This document shows, in pieces, positions 32,689 through 39,970 of a DNA stretch of 41,917 bases. The position numbers were made by a program, and so were the translations under genes. The notes beneath the pieces were generated by a model, which did not search any database, was not told the origin of the DNA, and was given only the letters and a program-made list of their open reading frames with translations. Source of the stretch: DAOPJM01 sp964490325 (lineage in GTDB: Bacteria > Bacillota > Clostridia > Christensenellales > CAG-138). The DNA lies in NCBI GenBank assembly GCA_964490325.1, contig CAZBBX010000019.1, positions 1-41,917 of the forward strand, in the 5' to 3' direction. Position 1 is the stretch's first letter. Each line of letters starts with the position of its first letter.

Positions 32689-33551
32689 TTGAAAAGGAGC
32701 CTGTACAGGACGCTGTTTGACGCGATCGCCGCCATCCTTGACAAGGTGGAACGCAAGCCCGAGGGCGACCGTAGCATCGAGGCGCTTGCCCGCCTGACCG
32801 CCTGCTTTCCCTTTTGCCTGCAGCGCAGCTTTACCATCCGCACAGGGATGACGCCTGCGGAGTATGTGCGGGGCGGCGGCTGTCCATGGCGGCGGACGCG
32901 CTCAAAACAAGCAGGGTAAAGGTCGTCGATCTTGCGCTGCGCTATGGTTACGAGACGCCAAAGAGCTTTCAAAAGGCGTTCTTCCGCTTTCATGGCGCAA
33001 GTCCCTCCGCCGTCCGAACGGGCAAGGCGGCGCAGCGCAGTCTTGATCCCCTTCATCTTCGTATCCGTATAACAGGAGGTACTATGTTGGATTATCGTAT
33101 CGAGCAAGCCCCCACCCTGTATGTGCTGGGGCAGGAACGCCGCTTTCGCTATGCGGACGCCTTCCAAAAGATCCCCGCATTTTGGAGCGAGTACTATGCG
33201 GCAAAGCCCACCGTCCCCGGCTATATCGGCCTGTGCTTGGACGATGGCGCGGGGCAGGACTTTGCGTATCTGATCGGCTGCTTCGCGGAGGCGGACGCCC
33301 CCTGTCCCGACGGGTATGTCAAGCGCGAGCTGCCGCCGACCGCTTGGGCGCAGTTCCGCGCCACAGGCCCCCTGCCCGCTGCGCTGCAGCAGCTCAACCG
33401 CCGCGTCTATGGCGAGTGGCTGCCCTCGCAGAAGGAGTATGCTCTGTCGGCGGGGATGAATCTGGAGGTCTACACCGAGGGCGACACGCAGGCGGACGAC
33501 TATGTTTGCTACCTGTGGCTGCCTGTCCGACCCCTTGCGGATAAGGGCTAA
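32689..33551 (+). pseudogene. AraC family regulator with GyrI-like domain, frameshifted
   Basis: Two reading frames together make one AraC-type activator. The first (from 32689) gives the first helix-turn-helix: FDAIAAILDKVERKPEGDRS, LARLTACFPFCLQRSFTI and RTGMTPAEYVR. The second frame then gives RRLSMAADALKTSRVKVVDL, LRYGYETPKSFQKAFFRFHG and PSAVR, the second helix-turn-helix, continuing without a break into a GyrI-like small-molecule binding domain. The switch is in a G/C run at about 32865-32880; one extra base there would restore the usual YVRRRRLS. So it is a single-base deletion or a sequencing error in a GGGGCGGCGG run. The true start codon is unclear (TTG 32689 or a nearby CTG). If real, the DNA-binding function is lost. 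Confidence 0.75.
33084..33551 (+). CDS. GyrI-like effector-binding domain with its own ribosome site
   Basis: The 155-residue C-terminal domain of the broken AraC gene can be translated alone: AGGAGG (33074-33079) sits four bases before ATG 33084, which begins LDYRIEQAPTLYVLGQERRF, the usual start of GyrI-like domains. It ends with the family pattern NLEVYTEGDTQADDYVCYLW. Stand-alone GyrI-like proteins bind small hydrophobic or cationic ligands. In an intact gene this would be an internal start; here it could rescue the ligand domain. Whether it is used is inference. Confidence 0.55.
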   Translation: MLDYRIEQAPTLYVLGQERRFRYADAFQKIPAFWSEYYAAKPTVPGYIGLCLDDGAGQDFAYLIGCFAEADAPCPDGYVKRELPPTAWAQFRATGPLPAALQQLNRRVYGEWLPSQKEYALSAGMNLEVYTEGDTQADDYVCYLWLPVRPLADKG

Positions 33552-33573
33552 GGAACGTTTCTCTGTACATCGC

Positions 33574-33604
33574 AGCGGATCCCCGCAAAAGGGATCCGCT
33601 TTTT
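33574..33604 (+). terminator. Terminator of the AraC/GyrI locus
   Basis: AGCGGATCCC, 7-base loop, GGGATCCGCT, then TTTT. Confidence 0.85.
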
Positions 33605-33679
33605 GGCGAAGCCATCGCAGACGGCCAAAGCAGACTCGTCAAAAAACGACGGTTTTTGACGAAGCCGCCCTTTGGCGGC

Positions 33680-33711
33680 TAAAGAAAGAGCGAGGCTCCC
33701 GCTTCGCTCTT
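33680..33711 (-). terminator. Terminator of parA-parB
   Basis: On the minus strand, AAGAGCGA, 10-base loop, TCGCTCTT followed by TCTTT. Two further hairpins (around GTCAAAAA/TTTTTGAC at 33637-33660 and GCCGCC/GGCGGC at 33664-33679) lie beyond it. Confidence 0.6.
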
Positions 33712-33734
33712 GGAAAAGTTTGACTCTTTGGGGG

Positions 33735-34589
33735 TCAGTCCATCGGCCCGCCCATGATGCGCTCATACAGCGCCGCAAGGGCTTCCCTGTCGGCATAGCA
33801 GATGAGGATGGCGCCCCCGTCCTCGTCGCCGCGGATCTCTACCTTGGTGCAAAGCTGCTCCGTCAACCCACGGGTGAGCGCACGAAGCTGCGCGCTTTGG
33901 CGGGGCTTAGGCTGCGGCGTCTTCTTGGGCAGCGCGGCCAAGCGGACATACTCCTCCAGCTGCCGCACCGACCACTGCTTTTCCACGCAGCTTTGTGCCA
34001 ACTGCGACAGCTCGGCGGGTTCCTCCACCCCCAGCAGCACCTTGGCGTGTCCCTCGCTGAGCTTGCCCTGCTCCACAAGCTTTGCCGCGTCCTCGGGCAG
34101 CGAGCTGAGCCGCAGGCTGTTTGCCACGGCGGGACGGCTCATGCCCAGCGCCTTGGCCAGCTTCTCCTGCGAATACCCATGCTCCCGCATCAGCGACGCA
34201 AACGCACGCGAACGCTCCATGGGATTGAGATCCTCGCGCTGCAGATTCTCGATGAGCGCGATCTCCGCCGTCATCGCCTCGTCAGCGTCGCAGAGCAGCA
34301 CGGGAAGCTCGCTAAGCTCGGCAAGCTTTGCCGCACGAAAGCGCCGCTCCCCCGCCACGATGGTGAAGCGGTCGCCGTTGCGCCGCACCAGCAGCGGCTG
34401 CAGCAGGCCGTGCCGCTTGAGCGACGCCGCAAGCTCACAAAGCTTGTCCGCGTCAAAGCTCTTGCGCGGCTGATCGGGGTTGATGTCGATGTCGTAGACG
34501 GACACCCGCAGGATCTCGCCCTTGGCCTCGCGGTCAACGGTCTCCATCAGCGCGTCCAAGCCGCGTCCCAGTCCCTTTTTGACAGCCAT
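33735..34589 (-). CDS. parB: Chromosome partitioning protein ParB (Spo0J)
   Basis: A 284-residue DNA-binding CTPase that loads at parS sites and slides along DNA to recruit SMC. It starts with the conserved KKGLGRGLDAL, which stimulates ParA. The N-terminal CTP-binding domain has NPDQPRKSFD, HGLLQPLLVR, the GERRFRA motif and ENLQREDLNP. The helix-turn-helix is GYSQEKLAKALGMSRPAVAN, followed by LSEGHAKVLLG. The C-terminal ~50 residues form the dimerisation domain. ATG 34589 shares a base with the parA stop (TAATG), so translation is coupled. I saw no exact parS site in the window. Confidence 0.96.
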   Translation of the reverse strand: MAVKKGLGRGLDALMETVDREAKGEILRVSVYDIDINPDQPRKSFDADKLCELAASLKRHGLLQPLLVRRNGDRFTIVAGERRFRAAKLAELSELPVLLCDADEAMTAEIALIENLQREDLNPMERSRAFASLMREHGYSQEKLAKALGMSRPAVANSLRLSSLPEDAAKLVEQGKLSEGHAKVLLGVEEPAELSQLAQSCVEKQWSVRQLEEYVRLAALPKKTPQPKPRQSAQLRALTRGLTEQLCTKVEIRGDEDGGAILICYADREALAALYERIMGGPMD

Positions 34590-35356
34590 TATACCTTCTC
34601 CCTCTCGATCAGCTCGGCGGCCAGCGCCTCGTAAGCCCGCGCTCCCACGCTCTTTGGATCGTACAAGCTGATGGGCAGACCGTAGCTGGGCGCCTCCCCC
34701 AAGCGCACGGCACGCGGAATGATCGTATCATAGACCTTATTTTTGAAGAATTTCTTCACCTCGACCACCACCTCGGCGGAGAGGTTGGTGCGGGCATCGA
34801 ACATCGTCAGCACCACGCCGCCCACATCCAACGTGGGGTTGAGGCTCTTGCGCACCAGGCGGATGGTGTTCATCAGCTGGGTCAGCCCCTCCAAGGCGTA
34901 GTATTCGCACTGGATGGGGATGAGCAGCGAGTCCGCCGCCGTCAAGGCGTTGAGCGTCAACAGCCCCAGTGAGGGCGGGCAGTCCATGAAGATGTAGTCG
35001 TACTCCTCGGCAAGCGGATAAAGCGCGGTCTTGAGCCGCTGCTCCCGCGCCATGACCGAGACCAGCTCGACCTCCGCTCCCGCCAACGCGATGTGCGAGG
35101 GCAGGATCTTGAGCGTGTCGACAGGGCCGTTGACGATGGCTTCCCGCGCATCCAGCTCGTTGATGAGCACATCATACAGCGAGGGCATCTTTTCCGTCTT
35201 ATGGATGCCTGCGCCGCTGGTGCTGTTGCCCTGCGGATCCACATCCGCAAGCAGCACCCGCTTGCCTGCCTGCGCCACGCAGGCGCTGAGGTTCACGGCT
35301 GTTGTGGTCTTGCCTACGCCGCCCTTTTGATTTGCAATTGCGATCAGCCTTGCCAT
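34589..35356 (-). CDS. parA: Chromosome partitioning ATPase ParA (Soj)
   Basis: A 255-residue deviant-Walker ATPase. The P-loop is ANQKGGVGKTTTAVNLSA (residues 8-25), switch I is DVDPQGNSTSG, and Walker B is YIFMDCPPSLGLLTLNAL. I chose ATG 35356 from homology (MARLIAIANQKGG is the canonical N-terminus); the longer open frame upstream crosses the promoter. No strong ribosome site precedes it. ParA binds DNA nonspecifically with ATP and is released by ParB, helping origin segregation. In many Firmicutes parAB lies near oriC with rsmG/mnmG, which are not in this window. Confidence 0.96.
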   Translation of the reverse strand: MARLIAIANQKGGVGKTTTAVNLSACVAQAGKRVLLADVDPQGNSTSGAGIHKTEKMPSLYDVLINELDAREAIVNGPVDTLKILPSHIALAGAEVELVSVMAREQRLKTALYPLAEEYDYIFMDCPPSLGLLTLNALTAADSLLIPIQCEYYALEGLTQLMNTIRLVRKSLNPTLDVGGVVLTMFDARTNLSAEVVVEVKKFFKNKVYDTIIPRAVRLGEAPSYGLPISLYDPKSVGARAYEALAAELIEREKV

Positions 35357-35398
35357 TCCCGCGTGACTGCCCCCTTTAGCCATACTTCGATAGCTATC

Positions 35399-35427
35399 AT
35401 TATACGGTACGCTCCCCCAAATTGCAA
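35399..35427 (-). promoter_or_regulatory. Promoter for parA-parB
   Basis: On the minus strand, TTGCAA (35427-35422), 17 bases, TATAAT (35404-35399). The predicted transcript starts about 35 bases before ATG 35356, which supports that start. Confidence 0.7.
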
Positions 35428-35552
35428 CAAAATGTTCGATCCTTGGGGAGGACGCCTGCGCTGCGGCGGCAGGGGCGGCGCCCTGCAAAGCTGCGGCTGT
35501 CCGCTTGTGCGCCAAAGACCCCGTTTTTTTGGCGGATGGACAAAATCCGTGC

Positions 35553-35580
35553 TTGACAATCCTAAAAATGCAAGTATACT
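35553..35580 (+). promoter_or_regulatory. Promoter for engB
   Basis: TTGACA (35553-35558), 16 bases, TATACT (35575-35580). Confidence 0.7.
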
Positions 35581-35617
35581 TTCCTACATAATATGTTTAG
35601 GAAACGGCGGTTCAAGT

Positions 35618-36259
35618 ATGGACGAGGAAAGGATCCTTCGACGCACGGCGTTCGTCACCAGCGCGGGTGATCTTTCCTTTTGTCCCGCGCCTCGCGTGTG
35701 CGAGATCGCCATCGTCGGAAAAAGCAACGTGGGCAAGAGCAGCCTCATCAACGCCCTTGCAAAGAACGGTAAGCTGGCGCGCACCTCGCAGCAGCCGGGC
35801 AAGACGCGGCTGATCAACTACTTTGACGCGGGGTTCGACCTTAGCACCCGCTTCTATCTGGTGGATCTGCCGGGGTACGGCTTTGCCAAGGCTTCCAAGC
35901 GGGAGCAGCAGGGCTGGGGCGAGCTGATGGAGCGCTACTTGGGCAGCGGCCGCGTGACGCATCTGATCCTGTTGATCGACATTCGTCATGACCCGACCGA
36001 GCACGATCGGATGATGTTCCGCTACCTGCTGTATTACGGCATCCCCTACACGCTGGTGGCGACCAAGGCCGACAAGCTCACGCGCTCAAAACGTGCCGCC
36101 GCCGCAAACGCCTGCGCCAAGGCACTGGGCGCCCCGCCCTATGCTCTGCCTGTCTCCGCCGAAACGGGGGAGGGCTGCGCGGCGCTCCTTAAGCGCATTT
36201 CGGACGTGGTCGACGACGCCGTGGCACAGTCCCTGCGCACGACCGTGTCGGACGAATAG
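35618..36259 (+). CDS. engB: Ribosome biogenesis GTPase YsxC/EngB
   Basis: A 213-residue essential-type GTPase that acts in assembly of the large ribosomal subunit. G1 is GKSNVGKSSLI, the switch I threonine is in PGKTRLINYF, G3 is VDLPGYGFAK, G4 is TKADK and G5 is SAETGEG. The protein is nearly the domain alone, the normal length. ATG 35618 follows a GGCGG that is a weak ribosome site; homology to the N-terminus (FVTSAGDLSFCPAPRVCEIA) starts just after it. It is followed by the zinc-ribbon and metallophosphoesterase genes on the same strand. Confidence 0.95.
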   Translation: MDEERILRRTAFVTSAGDLSFCPAPRVCEIAIVGKSNVGKSSLINALAKNGKLARTSQQPGKTRLINYFDAGFDLSTRFYLVDLPGYGFAKASKREQQGWGELMERYLGSGRVTHLILLIDIRHDPTEHDRMMFRYLLYYGIPYTLVATKADKLTRSKRAAAANACAKALGAPPYALPVSAETGEGCAALLKRISDVVDDAVAQSLRTTVSDE

Positions 36260-36332
36260 CCGCTGGAATAACAAAAGACACAAGCGCCGCACCGCGGCCA
36301 TATGATACGAAAAAAGAACCGAGGTATTCGAT

Positions 36333-36626
36333 ATGCCGCTGAAGAAATGTCCCCACTGCGAGCTGAACTATCTGAGGCCCGGCGAGGTCATCTGCCATGT
36401 CTGCGCCGCCGAGATGAAGCGCCGCGTCCCCGTGACGAGCGAGGAGCCCCTGCTGTGCTCCGAGTGCGGCGAGGAGCCTGCCGTCCCCGGACAGGAGCTG
36501 TGCGAAAGCTGCCTTGCCGAGCAGAAGCGGCAGGCCGATCTGGAGCTTGCCGCCGATAAGCTGCACGAGGCCGAGCTGCTGGAGGAAGGCATCGTAGACG
36601 TCCCCGACGACGAGAGCGAGGAATAA
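36333..36626 (+). CDS. Small double zinc-ribbon protein
   Basis: A 97-residue protein with four CxxC pairs: CPHC (6-9), CHVC (21-24), then CSEC (about 42-45) and CESC (57-60). These make two zinc ribbons, followed by a helical, very acidic C-terminus ending DDESEE. I do not know the family or function; such proteins often bind nucleic acid or another protein. ATG 36333 follows GAGGT. It lies two bases before the next gene, so both are co-translated. Confidence 0.8.
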   Translation: MPLKKCPHCELNYLRPGEVICHVCAAEMKRRVPVTSEEPLLCSECGEEPAVPGQELCESCLAEQKRQADLELAADKLHEAELLEEGIVDVPDDESEE

Positions 36627-36628
36627 CT

Positions 36629-37330
36629 TTGCCCGCGGTGTATGCCATCGCGGACGTCCATCTGTCCTTCGCCACGCCCAACAAAGCGATGGATGTGTTT
36701 GGTGCGCGCTGGGAACACCACGCCGAACGCTTGGCGGATCATTGGCAAAGCACCGTCCGTGAGGGCGACCTTGTCCTCATCCCCGGCGACATCAGCTGGG
36801 CGATGTACCTCAAGGACGCGCTGCCCGATCTGGAATTTTTAGCGCGGCTGAACGGCGAAAAGCTGCTGCTGCGCGGCAACCACGATTACTGGTGGTCGAG
36901 CTATACCCGCCTGCGCGCCGCTCTGCCGCCAAACGTCCATGCGCTGCAAAACGACGCCTTCCTTTTTCACGGACTTGCCGTCTGCGGCACACGCGGCTGG
37001 ACGAGTCCCCTGCACGCAGGCTTTTCCGAAAGCGACGACCGCAAGCTCTATCAACGGGAGCTGATCCGCCTGTCGCTGTCGCTTGCCGCCCTGCCAAAGG
37101 ACGCCCCCGCCATCGCCATGCTGCACTACCCGCCCTTCTCCGAGCAGGGCAAGGCCACCGAGTTTTGTGAGCGGCTATCGGAGACCTCCGTGGATACCGC
37201 TGTATACGGCCATCTGCACGGCGTGGCGGCGCATCCGCCCTTCGAGGGCGTGTATGAGGGCGTCAACTACCGCTTTGTGGCCGCCGATCAACTCGATTTC
37301 ACCCCACTCTGCATCCGCGAACAGCTATAG
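36629..37330 (+). CDS. Metallophosphoesterase (calcineurin-like)
   Basis: A 233-residue cytoplasmic phosphohydrolase. The metal motifs are in order: IADVHLS, IPGDISWAM, LRGNHDYWWSS, MLHYPPFSE and YGHLHG. The pattern AIADVHLSF and GNHDYWW is that of a widespread Firmicutes family of uncharacterised phosphohydrolases (COG1768-like). The start is TTG 36629, six bases after GAGGAA; a GTG at 36638 is possible. No signal peptide, unlike the nucleotidases in this window. Substrate unknown. Confidence 0.9.
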   Translation: MPAVYAIADVHLSFATPNKAMDVFGARWEHHAERLADHWQSTVREGDLVLIPGDISWAMYLKDALPDLEFLARLNGEKLLLRGNHDYWWSSYTRLRAALPPNVHALQNDAFLFHGLAVCGTRGWTSPLHAGFSESDDRKLYQRELIRLSLSLAALPKDAPAIAMLHYPPFSEQGKATEFCERLSETSVDTAVYGHLHGVAAHPPFEGVYEGVNYRFVAADQLDFTPLCIREQL

Positions 37331-37503
37331 TAACGGAATTTTTGATTACAGCACAAGATACAAGGAAAGCTATCAAAAGCTTTGGAGCAAAGCCACACCC
37401 CGCCTTGGCGCAGACCGCCGTATAAGCAAAGTCGCGGCGTCGGCGATCGAGAATCGCTGTCTATGCGCACTTTGCTCACAGGCGCTCCCGCAGGAAGCGA
37501 ATA

Positions 37504-37545
37504 AGAGCCGCAGCAAGGGGAACTTCCCAAGCTGCGGCTCTTTTT
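37504..37545 (+). terminator. Terminator of the engB operon
   Basis: AGAGCCGCAGC and GCTGCGGCTCT, an 11-bp stem around a 16-base loop, then TTTTT. It lies in the 356-base gap 37331-37686, which contains no gene I can support. Confidence 0.8.
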
Positions 37546-37653
37546 GTTGTGGTCAAGGCTGCGCGAGGCTTTATACCGTCAAGGCTGCCGTTGCGGTTGC
37601 GGGCTTTATACCGTCTGGGGAACTTCCCAAACTGCGGCTCTTTTTGTGTGGTC
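37517..37653 (+). repeat. Imperfect 100-base tandem duplication containing terminator halves
   Basis: GGGGAACTTCCCAA followed by CTGCGGCTCTTTTTG and TGTGGTC occurs at 37517 and again, exactly 100 bases later, at 37617 (one base missing and one G/A change). The unit also carries GGCTTTATACCGTC twice (37567 and 37602 regions). The second copy lacks the left arm of the terminator stem. Confidence 0.65.
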
Positions 37654-37686
37654 GGGGTTGCGGGGGCTTTGTAGTCAATATTACCG

Positions 37687-38829
37687 TTACGGCTGCGGGG
37701 CGATGCGGCACACCGTCACGATGGCCTGCGCGGAGATGCACAGTCCCCGCCCCTCGTCGTTCATGCCCTCGGTGGTGGTCGCCTTGACGGAGACCGCCGT
37801 GGGCGCAAGTCCCAATGCATCCGCAATGCTTCTTTTGATCGCGTCCCGATAGGGAGCAAGGCGGGGTCGCTCGGCAAGGACGGTCGCGTCGGCATAGACG
37901 GGAGCAAAGCCCGCCTCCCGCGCCAAGCACACGCAGCGCTTGGTAAGCTCGCGGCTGTCCGCGTCCAGATAGCGTGGGTCGCTGTCGGGAAATTGCCAGC
38001 CGATGTCGCCCAAATTGCAGGCGCCCAGCAGCGCGTCCATGAGCGCGTGCAGCAGCACATCCGCATCCGAGTGTCCCAACAGACCCTTTTCAAACGGGAT
38101 CTCCACCCCGCCCAATAGGAGCCTTCGTCCCTCGACCAAGCGGTGCGTGTCGAAGCCCGTGCCGCAGCGGCGGCTTTCCCCTGCCAAAGACGCCGAAGCC
38201 CACACCCAATCCTCCGCCGTGGTGAGCTTTCTTGCCTGCTCGCTGCCCGTCACAAAGTGGGGCGCGCCGTACAGGGCGGCATACAGCGTGGCATCGTCGG
38301 TGGCGGCGGAGGCATCCTTGCCGTATGCTGCCGAAATTTTTGCATAGGAAAAGGCCTGCGGCGTTTGGGTGCGGAGAAGTTGCTCCCGCGGCAGCGCGAT
38401 CACGCCCGAAGGGGTATCCTCCAGTACCGTGTCGGCAAGGGGCAGCGCAGCCACGCCGCTGCCATAGGCAAGAGCGGCGTCAAAGCAGGCGCGGATGAGC
38501 GCAGGCGGCGTCAGGCAGCGCGCAGCGTCGTGGATGAGCACAAGGTCGTCCGCCTGCCACAAAAAGGCGTCCGACCGAAGCGCGGCGCGAACGGAATCCG
38601 ACCTTGCGGCGCCTCCCGTCACGACACCTATGGGAACGGGGCAGGGCAGCGCCTCCGCAAGAGCGCGATTTTGGGGACTTGTCACGAGCAGCACCGTTTC
38701 CGCGCCCCCCGTGACAAGCGCGTCCAAGCTGCGCTTGGCGGGACAGATCCCCGCAAGCGGCGTGAACAGCTTGTCAAAGCCCATGCGCGCAGAGCTGCCC
38801 GCCATGAGCAGGATCGCTGCGCGGCGCAT
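37687..38829 (-). CDS. ispDF: Bifunctional IspD-IspF isoprenoid enzyme
   Basis: A 380-residue fusion of two enzymes of the methylerythritol phosphate pathway. Residues 1-~222 are IspD (MEP cytidylyltransferase): LLMAGSSARMGFDKLF, GGAARSDSVRAALR, LIHDAARCLTP and the TDDATLY segment ending in LTTAEDW. Residues ~225-380 are IspF (MECDP synthase): GTGFDTHRLVEGRRLLLGGV with the zinc Asp and His, LLGHSDADVLLHALMDALLG, DIGWQFPDSDPRY and KATTTEGMNDEGRG. IspD and IspF act two steps apart (IspE between), yet are fused in several bacterial groups. Its ATG overlaps the rqcP stop. No ribosome site of its own is needed if it is translated by coupling. Confidence 0.95.
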   Translation of the reverse strand: MRRAAILLMAGSSARMGFDKLFTPLAGICPAKRSLDALVTGGAETVLLVTSPQNRALAEALPCPVPIGVVTGGAARSDSVRAALRSDAFLWQADDLVLIHDAARCLTPPALIRACFDAALAYGSGVAALPLADTVLEDTPSGVIALPREQLLRTQTPQAFSYAKISAAYGKDASAATDDATLYAALYGAPHFVTGSEQARKLTTAEDWVWASASLAGESRRCGTGFDTHRLVEGRRLLLGGVEIPFEKGLLGHSDADVLLHALMDALLGACNLGDIGWQFPDSDPRYLDADSRELTKRCVCLAREAGFAPVYADATVLAERPRLAPYRDAIKRSIADALGLAPTAVSVKATTTEGMNDEGRGLCISAQAIVTVCRIAPQP

Positions 38830-39074
38830 CAGCCCGAAATGACCGTATACAGGCGGTCGGCGTCCTCCTTGCGCACCACGGCGGGGGTGGACTCGACGCG
38901 GACGATCAGGTGTTTGCCGCCAAGCAGTATGTCCAGCTCGTCCCCGGGATTGACATCCGTGGCGGGCTTTCCAAGCTTGCCGTTGACGCTGATGCGTCCC
39001 GCGCCCGCGGCCTCGTTGGCGACCGTGCGCCGCTTGATGATGCGGGAGATCTTTAGGTATTTGTCCAGTCGCAT
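38829..39074 (-). CDS. rqcP: S4-domain RNA-binding protein RqcP
   Basis: An 81-residue protein that is essentially one S4 domain: MRLDKYLKISRIIKRRTVAN, then AGRISVNGKLGKPATDVNPGD. This matches YabO/RqcP (Hsp15-like), which binds stalled 50S-peptidyl-tRNA complexes and assists RqcH in alanine tailing. AAGGAGG precedes ATG 39074. It sits 10 bases after uppP and overlaps ispDF (TGATG). Confidence 0.9.
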   Translation of the reverse strand: MRLDKYLKISRIIKRRTVANEAAGAGRISVNGKLGKPATDVNPGDELDILLGGKHLIVRVESTPAVVRKEDADRLYTVISG

Positions 39075-39084
39075 GAAGTCCTCC

Positions 39085-39894
39085 TTACAGTATGTTCAAA
39101 AGCTGCATGACGATCACCGCCACGCCCAACAGCCCCGTATAGACGGCAAAGCCCCACAGACGGCGCTTGGTGATGAGGCGCAGCATGAAGCGCACCGCAA
39201 AGTAGCCCGTCACGCCCGCAGCCGCCATGCCCACCAGCAGCGCGGGAATGGATACGCCGATGCTGCCCGCCTCAATGACGTCCTTGACCTCCAGTACCGC
39301 GCCGCCCAAAATGGCGGGAATGGACAGGAGGAAGGAGAAATCCGCAGCCGCCTTGCGATCCAGCCCCGAAAACAAGGCCCCCGCAATGGTGGAGCCGCTG
39401 CGCGACACGCCCGGCAGCACGCCCACGGCCTGCATACAGCCCACCGCCACAGCCTGCGGCAGACGCATTTCTTTAAGGGGCGTCTTGCGCCGCGGCAGCG
39501 AAGCCGCCCAGTCGCAAAGCGTCAGCAGCAGCGCCGTGAGTAAAAAGCTCACGCCCAAAAGCGAACCGCCCTCGGCCGAGGCGTAAAAGCTGCTGAAGGG
39601 CTCGACCTTCTTGAACAGCAGCGCGATGAGCACCGTGGGAACGGTGGCAAGGATGATGTAGCCCACCGTCTTCTGTATGGGATGACGGATCAGCTCCCAC
39701 AGCGTCTTGCGATAGACGATCACGACCGCAATGAGGGTCGCCACATGCAGCATAACGGTGAAAAATGCACCGCCTGCGTTCCCGTCCACGCCAAAGAGCT
39801 TGGACAAAAGCAGCAGATGGCCGGAGCTGGACACGGGCAAAAACTCGCACAGCCCCTGTACGACGCCCAGCAAAAGGGCAAGCCAGATCGACAT
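39085..39894 (-). CDS. uppP: Undecaprenyl-diphosphatase
   Basis: A 269-residue polytopic membrane enzyme that dephosphorylates undecaprenyl pyrophosphate so that the lipid carrier can be reused in cell-wall synthesis; it can confer bacitracin resistance. The two family motifs are present: CEFLPVSSSGHLLLLSKL (residues 16-33) and PGVSRSGSTIAGALFSGL in the second half. The length is normal. AGGAGG precedes ATG 39894. First gene of an operon with rqcP and ispDF, so lipid carrier recycling and isoprenoid synthesis are co-expressed. Confidence 0.96.
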   Translation of the reverse strand: MSIWLALLLGVVQGLCEFLPVSSSGHLLLLSKLFGVDGNAGGAFFTVMLHVATLIAVVIVYRKTLWELIRHPIQKTVGYIILATVPTVLIALLFKKVEPFSSFYASAEGGSLLGVSFLLTALLLTLCDWAASLPRRKTPLKEMRLPQAVAVGCMQAVGVLPGVSRSGSTIAGALFSGLDRKAAADFSFLLSIPAILGGAVLEVKDVIEAGSIGVSIPALLVGMAAAGVTGYFAVRFMLRLITKRRLWGFAVYTGLLGVAVIVMQLLNIL

Positions 39895-39922
39895 AGTCAG
39901 TACCTCCTAAGGAACCATTGGT

Positions 39923-39951
39923 ATCATACTATGAATTTTTCGCGGATACAA
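39923..39951 (-). promoter_or_regulatory. Promoter for uppP-rqcP-ispDF
   Basis: On the minus strand, TTGTAT (39951-39946), 17 bases, TATGAT (39928-39923). A TACAAT at 39947-39952 on the plus strand may be the -10 box for the divergent repeat-protein gene. Confidence 0.5.
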
Positions 39952-39970
39952 TAGCACGAGGTGATTTTTC

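Noticed and set aside
35357..35515. N-terminal extension of ParA (start at 35515).
   Set aside because: It would cross the predicted promoter, and ParA homology begins exactly at ATG 35356.
33735..35620. A parS site or replication origin near parAB.
   Set aside because: I found no TGTTTCACGTGAAACA-like sequence, no DnaA-box cluster and none of the usual oriC neighbours.
38829..39543. Plus-strand open frame of several hundred codons (38143-39543).
   Set aside because: Antisense to ispDF, rqcP and uppP, all of which have clear motifs and ribosome sites.
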